Positions 7,610 to 14,898 of a stretch of DNA of 16,551 bases are shown piece by piece (the first letter of the stretch is position 1; each line of letters starts with the position of its first letter). The notes beneath the pieces were generated by a model. It searched no databases. It saw nothing but the letters and a program-made list of their open reading frames with translations, and was not told the origin of the DNA. Origin of the DNA: Oscillospiraceae bacterium (GTDB taxonomy: Bacteria; Bacillota; Clostridia; Oscillospirales; Oscillospiraceae); NCBI GenBank assembly GCA_017438675.1, contig JAFRUW010000104.1, forward strand, positions 1 through 16,551. The letters run 5' to 3'. The position numbers were made by a program, and so were the translations under genes.

Positions 7610-8703
7610 CTGAGGTTATCGGGGCCGTCGGAGGAGGGGACTCTGCCCGCCGCCTCAGCGGCCACCTTGGCCTGGGGCGTCATAAGCTTTATGGCGTTCT
7701 GGCGGATCTTTGCCTCCAGATCGTCGGCGATGTCGGGGTTCTCCTTGAGGTACGCCTTCACGTTGTCGCGGCCCTGGATGCGGTTGCCGCCGATGATGAA
7801 CCATGCGCCGCCCTTTTCGATGAGGTCAAGCTTTACCGCAAGGTCGATGATCTCGCCGATCTTGGAGATGCCCTCGCCGTACATGATGTCGAATTCCGCC
7901 TCCTTGAAGGGGGAAGCCACCTTGTTCTTTACGATCTTGGCTTTTGTCCTGTTGCCCACCATCTCGCCGTTGACCTTCAGAGTCTCAATGCGGCGGACAT
8001 CTATGCGGACGCTGGAGAAGTACTTGAGGGCGCGGCCGCCGGGTGTGGTTTCGGGATTGCCGTACATGACGCCTATCTTTTCACGGAGCTGGTTTATAAA
8101 GATGACAATACACTTTGTCTTGGAAATGGAGCCAGCCAGCTTTCTGAGAGCCTGGGACATGAGCCTTGCAACAACGCCAACGCTGGAGTCGCCCATTTCA
8201 CCCTCGATTTCGCTTCTGGGGACGAGAGCGGCCACGGAGTCAACCACGACAACGTCAACGGCGCCGGAGCGGACAAGAGTTTCGGTTATGGAGAGAGCGT
8301 CCTCGCCGGTGTCGGGCTGGGAGATAAGCAGATCGTCGATATTCACGCCTACAGCATGGGCATAGGACGGGTCAAGAGCGTGCTCAGCGTCTATAAACGC
8401 CACCTCGCCACCCTGTTTCTGGGCGGAGGCGATGATGTGAAGGGCCAGTGTGGTTTTGCCCGAGGACTCGGGGCCGTATATCTCGATGATGCGCCCCTTT
8501 GGTACGCCGCCGATGCCCAGCGCAAGATCCAGGGACAGGGAGCCGGTGGGAATGGATTCCACGTTTACGGCGCTGTTGTCGCCCAGGCGCATGATGGAGC
8601 CCTTTCCGTAGGTCTTTTCGATATATGATATGGCTGTGTCAAGGGCGGTTTTTCTGTCACTTGCCCATGCTGCCGGTTCGATTGGTTTCCTTTTTTCTGC
8701 CAT
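7606..8703 (-). CDS. recA: Recombinase RecA
   Basis: ATP-dependent strand-exchange protein for homologous recombination and the SOS co-protease. Its 365 residues include Walker A GPESSGKT (77-84), Walker B VVVVD (151-155), the loop segment INQLREKIGVMYGNPETTPGG and the N-terminal KGSIMRLGD. The C-terminal tail is not strongly acidic, unlike that of E. coli. The ATG has GGAGG nine bases upstream, and that site overlaps the last codons of prmC, one base from its TAA stop. I see no LexA-type box near the start, as expected for a gene inside an operon. RecX follows with a 4-base overlap. Confidence 0.99.
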   Translation of the reverse strand: MAEKRKPIEPAAWASDRKTALDTAISYIEKTYGKGSIMRLGDNSAVNVESIPTGSLSLDLALGIGGVPKGRIIEIYGPESSGKTTLALHIIASAQKQGGEVAFIDAEHALDPSYAHAVGVNIDDLLISQPDTGEDALSITETLVRSGAVDVVVVDSVAALVPRSEIEGEMGDSSVGVVARLMSQALRKLAGSISKTKCIVIFINQLREKIGVMYGNPETTPGGRALKYFSSVRIDVRRIETLKVNGEMVGNRTKAKIVKNKVASPFKEAEFDIMYGEGISKIGEIIDLAVKLDLIEKGGAWFIIGGNRIQGRDNVKAYLKENPDIADDLEAKIRQNAIKLMTPQAKVAAEAAGRVPSSDGPDNLR

Positions 8704-8704
8704 G

Positions 8705-9574
8705 TTATCTTTCCTCCTGCTTTATTGTGCCTGATACCACTCTGTCGATATCCAGAGTGTCTTTGTACGTTTTTATGTTCGTGAAGCCGCAGCTTCTCAT
8801 TATATTCGCTGCGTCTTTTGCCTGACCGGCGCCGACTTCAAACATGAGAACGCCGCCGGGTTTTAAGACTGTTTTCCATTTTGACGATACGGAGCGGTAA
8901 AAGTCAAGACCGTCGTCGCCGCCGTCGAGAGCGGCCCGGGGCTCAAAATCCCTGACCGACGCGTCAAGACCGATAATGTCCGGTGAAGGGATATACGGGG
9001 GATTGCATAGGATCATGTCGTAATACCCGAAAAGCACCGGGGGCGCCTTCAGGGCGTCCGCCTCCACACATGTGACGATGCTGTTCACGCTGTTGCGGAG
9101 GATGTTCACCCGGCAGATTTCCAGAGCGGCGGGGGAGTTGTCGATAAGAATCACCCGGCTGTCGGGGATATTCGCCGCAACGGCGATGCCCACACATCCG
9201 CTGCCGGCGCATAGATCGATGACCCGCTTGGAGCCCATGGAGTACCGGAGCTTTTCTATGGCCTTTTCCGCCAGAAGCTCGGTGTCGGTGCGGGGGATGA
9301 GCACGTCCGGGGAAACGGTCATGGGCAGTCCGAAAAACTCCCACTCTCCCGTGATGTATGCCACCGGCTCACCGCTTAAGCGCCTGCGGACGAGACCGTT
9401 CACCTTCCGGGCGTAGTCGTCCGAGGCGTAGAGCCGGAGATCTCTCACGAAATGCTCCTGATCCTTGCCGGAGGCGCAGGCGCACAGAAGCCTCGCTTCA
9501 AGGGAAAAGGCGTCTATTCCCGCTGTTTTCAGTTCTTTGCGGACTGCCAGGTATACGTCGTTATAGGTTCTCAC
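8705..9574 (-). CDS. prmC: Peptide chain release factor N5-glutamine methyltransferase
   Basis: SAM-dependent methyltransferase (HemK) that methylates the GGQ glutamine of class-1 release factors. The 289-residue protein has the N-terminal helical domain (1-85), GEPVAYI (69-74 region), IPRTDTE (94-99), the SAM-binding motif DLCAGSGCVGIA (120-131) and the catalytic NPPYIP (191-196). The start is GTG at 9574, 18 bases after the DUF1385 stop, with a G-rich AAAGGGGCGGGA upstream. Its last codons hold the recA ribosome binding site. In many Firmicutes prfA lies beside prmC; here recA takes that position and prfA is not in the window. Confidence 0.96.
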   Translation of the reverse strand: MRTYNDVYLAVRKELKTAGIDAFSLEARLLCACASGKDQEHFVRDLRLYASDDYARKVNGLVRRRLSGEPVAYITGEWEFFGLPMTVSPDVLIPRTDTELLAEKAIEKLRYSMGSKRVIDLCAGSGCVGIAVAANIPDSRVILIDNSPAALEICRVNILRNSVNSIVTCVEADALKAPPVLFGYYDMILCNPPYIPSPDIIGLDASVRDFEPRAALDGGDDGLDFYRSVSSKWKTVLKPGGVLMFEVGAGQAKDAANIMRSCGFTNIKTYKDTLDIDRVVSGTIKQEER

Positions 9575-9592
9575 GCCGATCCCGCCCCTTTA

Positions 9593-10549
9593 TTACCAGA
9601 TGTCCAGACCCTTCTCCTCGGGAATGACCAGCTCCATGGCCCTGATTGCCACCTCAAGCATGGAATCGTCGGGCTCCGCGGTGGTAAGATGCTGAAGAGC
9701 CTTGCCCGGTGCGGAGATGATCCTTGTAATTGTATTGTCATACCTGCCCGCAAGCTTTATGAGCTCATAGCTGATGCCCACAACGATGGGGAGCATAAGC
9801 AGTCTGAGAAGAATACGGACAAGAACGTTTTTCCAGCTTATGACCGAGAACACGAGTATGCTGACGATCATGACCAAAAACATAAAGCTCGTTCCGCAGC
9901 GCGGGTGGAAGCGGCTGTGCTTCCTTGCGTTTTCCACGGTCAGCTCGTCGCCGTGCTCGTAGCAGGCGATGGTCTTATGCTCCGCCCCGTGGTACATCCA
10001 GACCCTGCGTATATCCTTGACCTGTGTGGCAAGCCACATATATCCCACGAAAATCGCGATGCGGAGAACGCCCTCAAGGATATTGCAGATCCAGCGGGCC
10101 TCGATGTGCCGGGCAAGTATGCCGGCAAGGATCGTGGGCAGAAGAATGAACAGTCCCACGGACATGGCGATGCCTGCTACAACGGAGATGCCGATAATGA
10201 CCTTTTCCGCCTTTTCGTTTGACAGATGATCCTCGACCCACTTGTCAAGCTTCGACGGTTCGCCGCCGTCATCCTCGTCGGGATAGAACTCGGCGGAGTA
10301 GGTGAGGGCCTTTACGCCTGTTATCATGGAGCTTAAAAAGTTTACCGTGCCCCGGATGAAGGGCCAGCCGAGGATCGGATACTTATCCTTTATGAATTTC
10401 AGTTCAGTGACCTTTTCTTCAAGTTCACCGTCCTGTCTGCGGACTACGATGGCCTGCTTTTTCGGCCCGCGCATCAGGATGCCTTCGATAAGGGCCTGAC
10501 CGCCTATTGATGTGCGGAAATCGCAGGAAGAATTGTTTTTATTTGCCAA
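9593..10549 (-). CDS. DUF1385 family membrane protein (YqhQ-like)
   Basis: The function is not known. The protein has 318 residues and the family hallmarks GGQALIEGILMRGP (16-29) near the N-terminus, HGAEHK (187-192), and a HPRCGTSF segment (215-222). Hydrophobic segments at about 117-145, 160-178, 219-237 and 244-264 indicate a polytopic membrane protein. The conserved His, Glu and Cys residues suggest metal binding or catalysis, but this is inference. The start is TTG at 10549 with AAAGGAG about eight bases upstream; no better start is visible. It lies 60 bases after the histidine kinase with no clear terminator, and 18 bases before prmC. The DUF1385-prmC pairing is common in Clostridia. 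Confidence 0.88.
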   Translation of the reverse strand: MANKNNSSCDFRTSIGGQALIEGILMRGPKKQAIVVRRQDGELEEKVTELKFIKDKYPILGWPFIRGTVNFLSSMITGVKALTYSAEFYPDEDDGGEPSKLDKWVEDHLSNEKAEKVIIGISVVAGIAMSVGLFILLPTILAGILARHIEARWICNILEGVLRIAIFVGYMWLATQVKDIRRVWMYHGAEHKTIACYEHGDELTVENARKHSRFHPRCGTSFMFLVMIVSILVFSVISWKNVLVRILLRLLMLPIVVGISYELIKLAGRYDNTITRIISAPGKALQHLTTAEPDDSMLEVAIRAMELVIPEEKGLDIW

Positions 10550-10609
10550 ATTGATTACTCCTTTGTTTGATGATAATCGAAGTGCCCGGAAAGCCCGATG
10601 TGCGATCCG

Positions 10610-12034
10610 TTACAGCTCGATGGGCAGCCTTACGGTTACCAGCGTGCCGCCGCCCTCGGCGTTTGCCAGGGTCAGGGTTCCGCCGTGATACTTGACGATC
10701 TCGTCACACACGGCAAGACCTATTCCGCTGCCGCGCTGGGTGTAGTTGCCCTTGTAGAATTTCTTTTTTACATGCTCCAGCTCGTTCTCGGGTATGCCGG
10801 GGCCGAAGTCCCTGACCTTTATCGAGATGTAGCTGGCGTCGGAATCGATGGTGACGATTATGCGCTTGCCGTCACGGCCGTACTTTGCGGCGTTGTCAAG
10901 AATGTTCAGGAAGACCTGACGGAGACGCTCGGGATCGCCGTTTATAAGGGGCAGATCGTACATGCACGGCTCATACTCAAGGTCAATGTCATCCTGCCTG
11001 AGCACTTCTCTGTATGTAAATATGGCCTCCTCAAGCTCGGCGCCCACGTCGATCCGCTCCACATTCAGAGTGAACCTTCCGTCCTGCATCCTTGTGAAGT
11101 CCAGAAGCTCCTCAACCATTTTTGTAAGACGGCGCGCCTCTTTGAGAATAATCCTGGCGCCCTTTTTGGCCTCGCCGGTGAGGGATTCGTCGTATGTAAG
11201 GGTTTCGCCCCATCCGGATATGGCGGTCAGAGGCGTTCTGAGCTCATGGGAAATGCTGGACACAAATTCGGCCTGGGCCTTTTCCGACTGGCTGATTTTC
11301 AGCGACATCTCATTGATGGCGTCCACCATATCGGCGATCTCGTCGGTATAGGTCTGGTTCATCTGTATGCCGTAGCTGCCTTCGGCGATGCGCTTGGCAA
11401 CGCTGGTGATCTCGTTTACGGGCTTTACCACCGAGCGTATGAAGAACATGTTTGTAAAGATCACCATGAGGATTATGGCAATGCCCACCGCCACCGCCAC
11501 AACGGTATATACGGTGACGAGATTATTCACTTTCTGAAGGCTGGACACATAGCGCATTATGCCTATTGTTTCGCCGTTGCCGTAGATAAGAGGGGAGGAG
11601 ACGGCGATTATGCGCTCCCCGGTCTGAGGGCTCCTGCCGTACCAGACGCTTGTGTTGCCGTTGGACAGTGCGGAGCTTATATCAGGAGTCCCGGGGGAGC
11701 TGCCTGCCGCCATGCCGATAGAGGAAACCTCTATGTGCCCGCGGGTGTTTATGAATTGCAGCTCAAGATGGCCGGCGTCGTCAAAATTCTCGGTATAGCT
11801 GTAAGCGGTGTCATAATACTCGGCGTAGGTCTGGGTGACATAGTTTGTAAGGAAGCTGGCCGCCGTTTTGGACTTGGAGCGCAGTCCCTCGGATATATTG
11901 GAATAGAAATAGCTTCGTATAAAAACCGAAAAGCCGAATACGCAGAGGAAAATGACAATGACTATTACAAAGACACTGTTTGCGATCCAGCGCCTTGTTA
12001 TACCCTTAAGGGGGGAAAATTTAAGCTTGGGCAA
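10610..12034 (-). CDS. Two-component sensor histidine kinase
   Basis: Membrane sensor kinase of 474 residues. Order: TM1 (about 18-38), an external domain of about 130 residues (40-171), TM2 (about 172-197), HAMP linker (about 197-248), HisKA dimerisation domain with phospho-acceptor H263 in ISHELRTPLT, and the ATPase domain with N-box NILDNAAKYG (377-386), G1 DFGPGIP (409-415) and G2 GSGIGLA (435-441). All catalytic motifs look intact. The start is TTG at 12034, supported by a near-perfect GGAGGTGA nine bases upstream and a stop codon just before it in frame. It follows the OmpR-family regulator by 37 bases and should be its partner. The external domain is not recognised, so the signal is unknown. 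Confidence 0.95.
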   Translation of the reverse strand: MPKLKFSPLKGITRRWIANSVFVIVIVIFLCVFGFSVFIRSYFYSNISEGLRSKSKTAASFLTNYVTQTYAEYYDTAYSYTENFDDAGHLELQFINTRGHIEVSSIGMAAGSSPGTPDISSALSNGNTSVWYGRSPQTGERIIAVSSPLIYGNGETIGIMRYVSSLQKVNNLVTVYTVVAVAVGIAIILMVIFTNMFFIRSVVKPVNEITSVAKRIAEGSYGIQMNQTYTDEIADMVDAINEMSLKISQSEKAQAEFVSSISHELRTPLTAISGWGETLTYDESLTGEAKKGARIILKEARRLTKMVEELLDFTRMQDGRFTLNVERIDVGAELEEAIFTYREVLRQDDIDLEYEPCMYDLPLINGDPERLRQVFLNILDNAAKYGRDGKRIIVTIDSDASYISIKVRDFGPGIPENELEHVKKKFYKGNYTQRGSGIGLAVCDEIVKYHGGTLTLANAEGGGTLVTVRLPIEL

Positions 12035-12071
12035 ATGTACTCACCTCCGTAGTGAGATCAGAAAACAGGTA

Positions 12072-12758
12072 TCAGAATCCCCACTTATATCCGTAACCCC
12101 AGACAGTGGTGATATATGTGGGATTGGTGGAATCGTCCTCGATCTTTATCCTGAGACGGCGGATGTTAACGTCCACTATCTTCAGTTCACCGAAGTAGTC
12201 GCGGCCCCAGACAGTGTTCAGTATGTCCTCACGGGACAGCGCCTTGCCGGGGTTTTCCATGAACATCTTGACGATGGAGTATTCCACCTGGGTGAGCTTG
12301 ATGCGTTCCCCGTTCTTCTCCAGAGTCCTGTTCCTGGTGTTGAGGCGGAAAGGACCGTGAACGATCTCAAAGCTGGTCATGTCGTTTTCGCCGCCCACAC
12401 GGCGGTAAAGAGCGTCGATCCTGGCGGTAAGCTCGGTAGTGGAGAAGGGCTTCGTTACATAGTCGTCGGCGCCGGTCATAAGGCCGGTTACCTTGTCCAT
12501 TTCCTGTGTGCGGGCAGTGAGCATGATTATGCCTATCTTGCTGTCCGTTGCCCTGATCCTTCTGCAAACCTCAAAGCCGTCCATATCGGGAAGCATGATG
12601 TCCAGTAAGGCGACCCTTATGTCGGGATGCTGCTTGAGCTGCTCAAGAGCCTCGGCGCCCGTTCCGGCCTCTATGGGTTCATAGCCGCTGCGCCTGAGGT
12701 TGATGACCACAAAGCTGCGAATACTTGCCTGATCTTCCAAAACAAGAACTTTTCTCAT
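12072..12758 (-). CDS. OmpR/PhoB-family response regulator
   Basis: DNA-binding response regulator of 228 residues. The receiver domain (1-120) has acidic E8/D9, phospho-acceptor D53 in LLDIMLPDMDG, T81 and K103 (VTKPF). The winged-helix domain (about 130-228) ends in the usual VDVNIRRLRIKIE and TVWGYGYKW motifs. The start is the ATG at 12758, with GGAG six bases upstream and the MRKVLVLED opening typical of the family. The open frame runs back to 12848, but that stretch overlaps the preceding lipoprotein gene and is not receiver-like. A GCCGCC/GGCGGC inverted repeat (12774-12798) lies in the 68-base gap just ahead. Its targets are unknown; autoregulation of this unit is plausible. Confidence 0.95.
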   Translation of the reverse strand: MRKVLVLEDQASIRSFVVINLRRSGYEPIEAGTGAEALEQLKQHPDIRVALLDIMLPDMDGFEVCRRIRATDSKIGIIMLTARTQEMDKVTGLMTGADDYVTKPFSTTELTARIDALYRRVGGENDMTSFEIVHGPFRLNTRNRTLEKNGERIKLTQVEYSIVKMFMENPGKALSREDILNTVWGRDYFGELKIVDVNIRRLRIKIEDDSTNPTYITTVWGYGYKWGF

Positions 12759-12773
12759 ATTGATCTCCGTTCT

Positions 12774-12798
12774 GCCGCCTGCCGGTAGAAGCGGCGGC
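12774..12798 (-). repeat. GC-rich inverted repeat before the response regulator
   Basis: GCCGCC (12774-12779) and GGCGGC (12793-12798) could form a 6-bp stem over a 13-base loop just upstream of the response-regulator ribosome binding site. It has no T-run. It may tune translation or transcript processing between the lipoprotein and regulator genes, or be chance in GC-rich sequence. Confidence 0.35.
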
Positions 12799-12826
12799 TC
12801 ATGTATAATATGGTTTCTCTGCTGTT

Positions 12827-14170
12827 TTATTTTTCCGAGGTACCCCATTCGGAGTAAATCAGATGGAAGTCCATCGATACCTGATCCTTCGTAAAACTGC
12901 GGTTCGTGAATTCCTCCGAAAGTATCTCGCCGGTATATATCACATCGCCCTTGGTGCTGAGGAGGAATCGGTTGCCCGATATTGACTCGTCCTCCCTGTT
13001 GTCGCCTGTGAGGGTGCTGATTGCAAGCACATCCCGGACGACGCCCGCCGAATCAGGCAGGGAAAACACAACGGATCTCGCACCGCGTGAGGCATCGCGC
13101 CGGACGTACAGCCTGTTTACTATGTCGTCGGAAAGAACAAGGAACCATCCGTCGGTGGAGTTGTGGAAGGTGGTGACCGTTCTGTTCTGCTCGGTTTTGC
13201 TGAGGCGGCCCAGGGAGCTGTAGGAATACCAGCGAATGGCATAATAGGTGGTGGTGGAGTCCGGCGCGGAGTTGAGCTGAACGGGAACGGGTATGTCGAG
13301 AACGCCGTCTCCGTTTATATCCATACTGTAGGCGGCAATGGTCCTGTATGTGACCGAGGACGCCGCATCGCCGGTATTAAGGGTGATGTTTGTAAAGACG
13401 CCGCGCTGGAGGGTGAATATGTCGGTCAGGAAGCCCTCGCTTGTTGTTTCCTCCACGAATACTGCCCTGACGCCGTTTAAGAGGGGAGAGGACTTGATCC
13501 TGGAGACAGAGACCACGCCGGATGACAGAGGCGCCGTGACCTTGTCCAGCTCGCCGTCGGGCAGGAGGGAGTAAAGCACAGCCTCGCCGGACTGATCCGA
13601 GGGGGAGAGCCTTATTAGAAACACGTTCCTGCCGCTGTTGTTGATGCTGCACAGAGAGTAGTCGGTGTAGTCGGAGCTTACGATCACATAGGGCTGGAAA
13701 TCGTTCAGGGTATATATGTTCATGAGCTTTATGTCGGTGCTGATCTGCCAGCCGATAATAAGCTCCATGGCACCGTCGTTGTTCATGTCGGCGTAGCTGA
13801 TGCTGTCGATGGTCTCGCCCTCGCCCTCTATAACGGCGGCGGGCTGATACTCTCCGTCGGCAAAACGGAAGATATGCACCTTGAGAGGCTTGGTGTCGCC
13901 CGCCACCTGGAAGAACGATATGGCGTCCCTCTGACCGTCGCCGTCCAGATCCTCAAGCTGAACGGACTGCCTGTGAGTGCCGGAGGAGGGGGGAGAATAG
14001 GACGCCCCCTGATCCAGTATCTCTTCTATGAGACTCCAGAGCTGAGAGTTCTGCTCCGACATTTTGGGAAGCTGATACAGATCCTCTGTGGTGGTGGTGC
14101 AGGAGGAAAACGCCATGGCAATACACACGACGCAAAGGACAAAAAGGGCGTGCTTCAGTATTCGCTTCAT
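12827..14170 (-). CDS. Lipoprotein with FG-GAP/VCBS-like repeats
   Basis: Predicted surface lipoprotein of 447 residues. A lysine/arginine start and hydrophobic stretch (5-20) lead to a lipobox ending at C24 (AFSSC), followed by a threonine-rich linker. At least three repeats carry Asp-rich, calcium-loop-like motifs: LEDLDGDGQRD (72-82), ADMNNDGAMEL (127-137) and MDINGDGVLDI (283-293). These resemble FG-GAP/VCBS beta-propeller blades. No catalytic domain is recognised. The ATG at 14170 has GGAGG eight bases upstream. It is first in a unit with the response regulator (68 bases on) and histidine kinase, so it may act in or respond to the same sensing pathway; that is inference from position. 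Confidence 0.85.
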   Translation of the reverse strand: MKRILKHALFVLCVVCIAMAFSSCTTTTEDLYQLPKMSEQNSQLWSLIEEILDQGASYSPPSSGTHRQSVQLEDLDGDGQRDAISFFQVAGDTKPLKVHIFRFADGEYQPAAVIEGEGETIDSISYADMNNDGAMELIIGWQISTDIKLMNIYTLNDFQPYVIVSSDYTDYSLCSINNSGRNVFLIRLSPSDQSGEAVLYSLLPDGELDKVTAPLSSGVVSVSRIKSSPLLNGVRAVFVEETTSEGFLTDIFTLQRGVFTNITLNTGDAASSVTYRTIAAYSMDINGDGVLDIPVPVQLNSAPDSTTTYYAIRWYSYSSLGRLSKTEQNRTVTTFHNSTDGWFLVLSDDIVNRLYVRRDASRGARSVVFSLPDSAGVVRDVLAISTLTGDNREDESISGNRFLLSTKGDVIYTGEILSEEFTNRSFTKDQVSMDFHLIYSEWGTSEK

Positions 14171-14193
14171 ATACGGTTCCTCCTTTCAGTGAC

Positions 14194-14209
14194 TGACAAT
14201 ATGTTGTCA
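14194..14209. promoter_or_regulatory. Small palindrome in the 5' leader of the lipoprotein gene
   Basis: TGACAA (14194-14199) and TTGTCA (14204-14209) form a 6-bp inverted repeat with a TATG spacer. It lies between the likely start of transcription (near 14219) and the ribosome binding site. It could be an operator half-site pair or a weak leader hairpin. Confidence 0.35.
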
Positions 14210-14225
14210 TAAACATTCAACCTAT

Positions 14226-14254
14226 ATTATACCACATAAGTTTCTTCCTGAACA
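14226..14254 (-). promoter_or_regulatory. Promoter of the lipoprotein/two-component unit
   Basis: A consensus -10 TATAAT (14226-14231) carries the extended TGG immediately upstream. At a 17-base spacing the -35 position reads TGTTCA (14249-14254), only three of six consensus bases, so it is likely weak or activator-dependent. The poor -35 lies inside the inverted repeat at 14245-14280, which favours regulated expression. Confidence 0.7.
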
Positions 14255-14280
14255 GTATTTTTTATAAATATGTACAGGAA
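14245..14280. promoter_or_regulatory. Imperfect inverted repeat overlapping the -35: candidate operator
   Basis: TTCCTGAACAGTATT (14245-14259) pairs with AATATGTACAGGAA (14267-14280) across a short A/T loop: 13 pairs, one mismatch (A51/A74) and one bulged G55, numbered from 14200. No T-run follows on either strand, so it is not a terminator. Its position over the -35 fits a regulator binding site, possibly for the response regulator encoded in the same unit. Confidence 0.5.
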
Positions 14281-14335
14281 AAACAATATTCGGTATTTAT
14301 TCTATCACGGGACGGTCATGTAATTGTAAACAAAG

Positions 14336-14370
14336 TGAAAAGCCCTGCGGGAAGGCTCCGGCAGGGCTTG
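14336..14370 (-). terminator. Terminator after the phosphatase pseudogene
   Basis: AAGCCCTGC and GCAGGGCTT (14340-14348 and 14361-14369) form a 9-bp stem, followed by TTTTCAC on the minus strand. It starts 12 bases past the phosphatase stop and separates the branching-enzyme unit from the two-component unit. The T-run is short. Confidence 0.8.
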
Positions 14371-14381
14371 GATCATATAGA

Positions 14382-14846
14382 TTAAATAAGATGTTCTCTT
14401 TTCAGATACTTTAAAAGTCCGCTGCAGCCGCGGACAAGGTCGTCGGCGGTCCGGTCAAAGTCGCCGGTGTACCAGGGGTCGGATATGTCCCGGGGGTGGT
14501 CGGTGAAGTCCAGGACGAGGCGTATTTTATCCTCCGGGTCACCGCCGCAGATCCGGTTCATGTCCCGGATGTTGTATCGGTCGGCGCCGAGAAGGAGGTC
14601 GTATCTGTCATAGTCCTCCCGGGTCATGAGGACTGCCCGCTTGTCCTTGCAGCTTATGCCCATTTAGCCCAGCTTCCTTCGGGCGGGAGGGTATACGGGG
14701 CTTCCGATCTAGTCCAGGTGAGCGGCGGCGGAGGCGATATAAAACCTGTCCTCCAGCCCCTCTTTTCTCACCATGTCCTTTAAAATGTATTCCCCCATGG
14801 GGCTTCTGCATATATTCCCATGGCAGACGAAGAGGATCTTTATCAA
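14382..14846 (-). pseudogene. Low-molecular-weight protein tyrosine phosphatase, interrupted by two in-frame stops
   Basis: Read as one frame, this is 154 codons plus a stop, the normal length of the family. The N-terminal part (45 residues) has the catalytic P-loop CHGNICRSP (Cys-x5-Arg-Ser). The C-terminal part (93 residues) has DPWYTGDF with the general-acid Asp. Between them are a TAG at 14709-14711 and a TAA at 14664-14666, with 14 family-like codons (IGSPVYPPARRKLG) between the two stops. No frameshift is needed. The start is a TTG at 14846, with GGAGG ten bases upstream. An ATG follows the TAA directly, with an AAGGA about 11 bases before it, so the C-terminal part could be re-initiated, but it lacks the catalytic cysteine. 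Both stops fall where Glu is usual from memory of the family (one G-to-T change each). A recent pseudogene is most likely; sequencing or assembly error is the main alternative. Confidence 0.85.
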
Positions 14847-14865
14847 GTCAGATGACCCTCCAAAT

Positions 14866-14886
14866 GCCTGCACACTTCCCGCAGGC
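14866..14886 (-). repeat. Hairpin between small lipoprotein and phosphatase
   Basis: GCCTGC (14866-14871) and GCAGGC (14881-14886) form a 6-bp stem over nine bases, and GCGTTT/AAACGC (14885-14899) forms a second small stem overlapping the lipoprotein stop. The T-run after them on the minus strand is poor (ATTT), so at most this is a weak or partial terminator that could lower phosphatase expression. Confidence 0.4.
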
Positions 14887-14898
14887 GTTTTGTAAACG

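Noticed and set aside
7133..8365. 410-codon plus-strand frame opposite recX and recA
   Set aside because: Spans two well-supported minus-strand genes and has no domain of its own.
10598..12052. 484-codon open frame on the plus strand opposite the kinase
   Set aside because: It mirrors the histidine kinase almost exactly, shows no domain, and has no ribosome binding site. The minus-strand kinase has every catalytic motif.
12759..12848. N-terminal extension of the response regulator
   Set aside because: The extra 30 codons overlap the upstream lipoprotein gene, are not receiver-like, and the ATG at 12758 has its own GGAG site.
14664..14711. Genome-wide stop codon reassignment as an explanation for the phosphatase stops
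   Set aside because: TAG ends rimO and the small lipoprotein, and TAA ends cysS, prmC, DUF1385 and the kinase at the expected lengths, so both codons act as normal stops.
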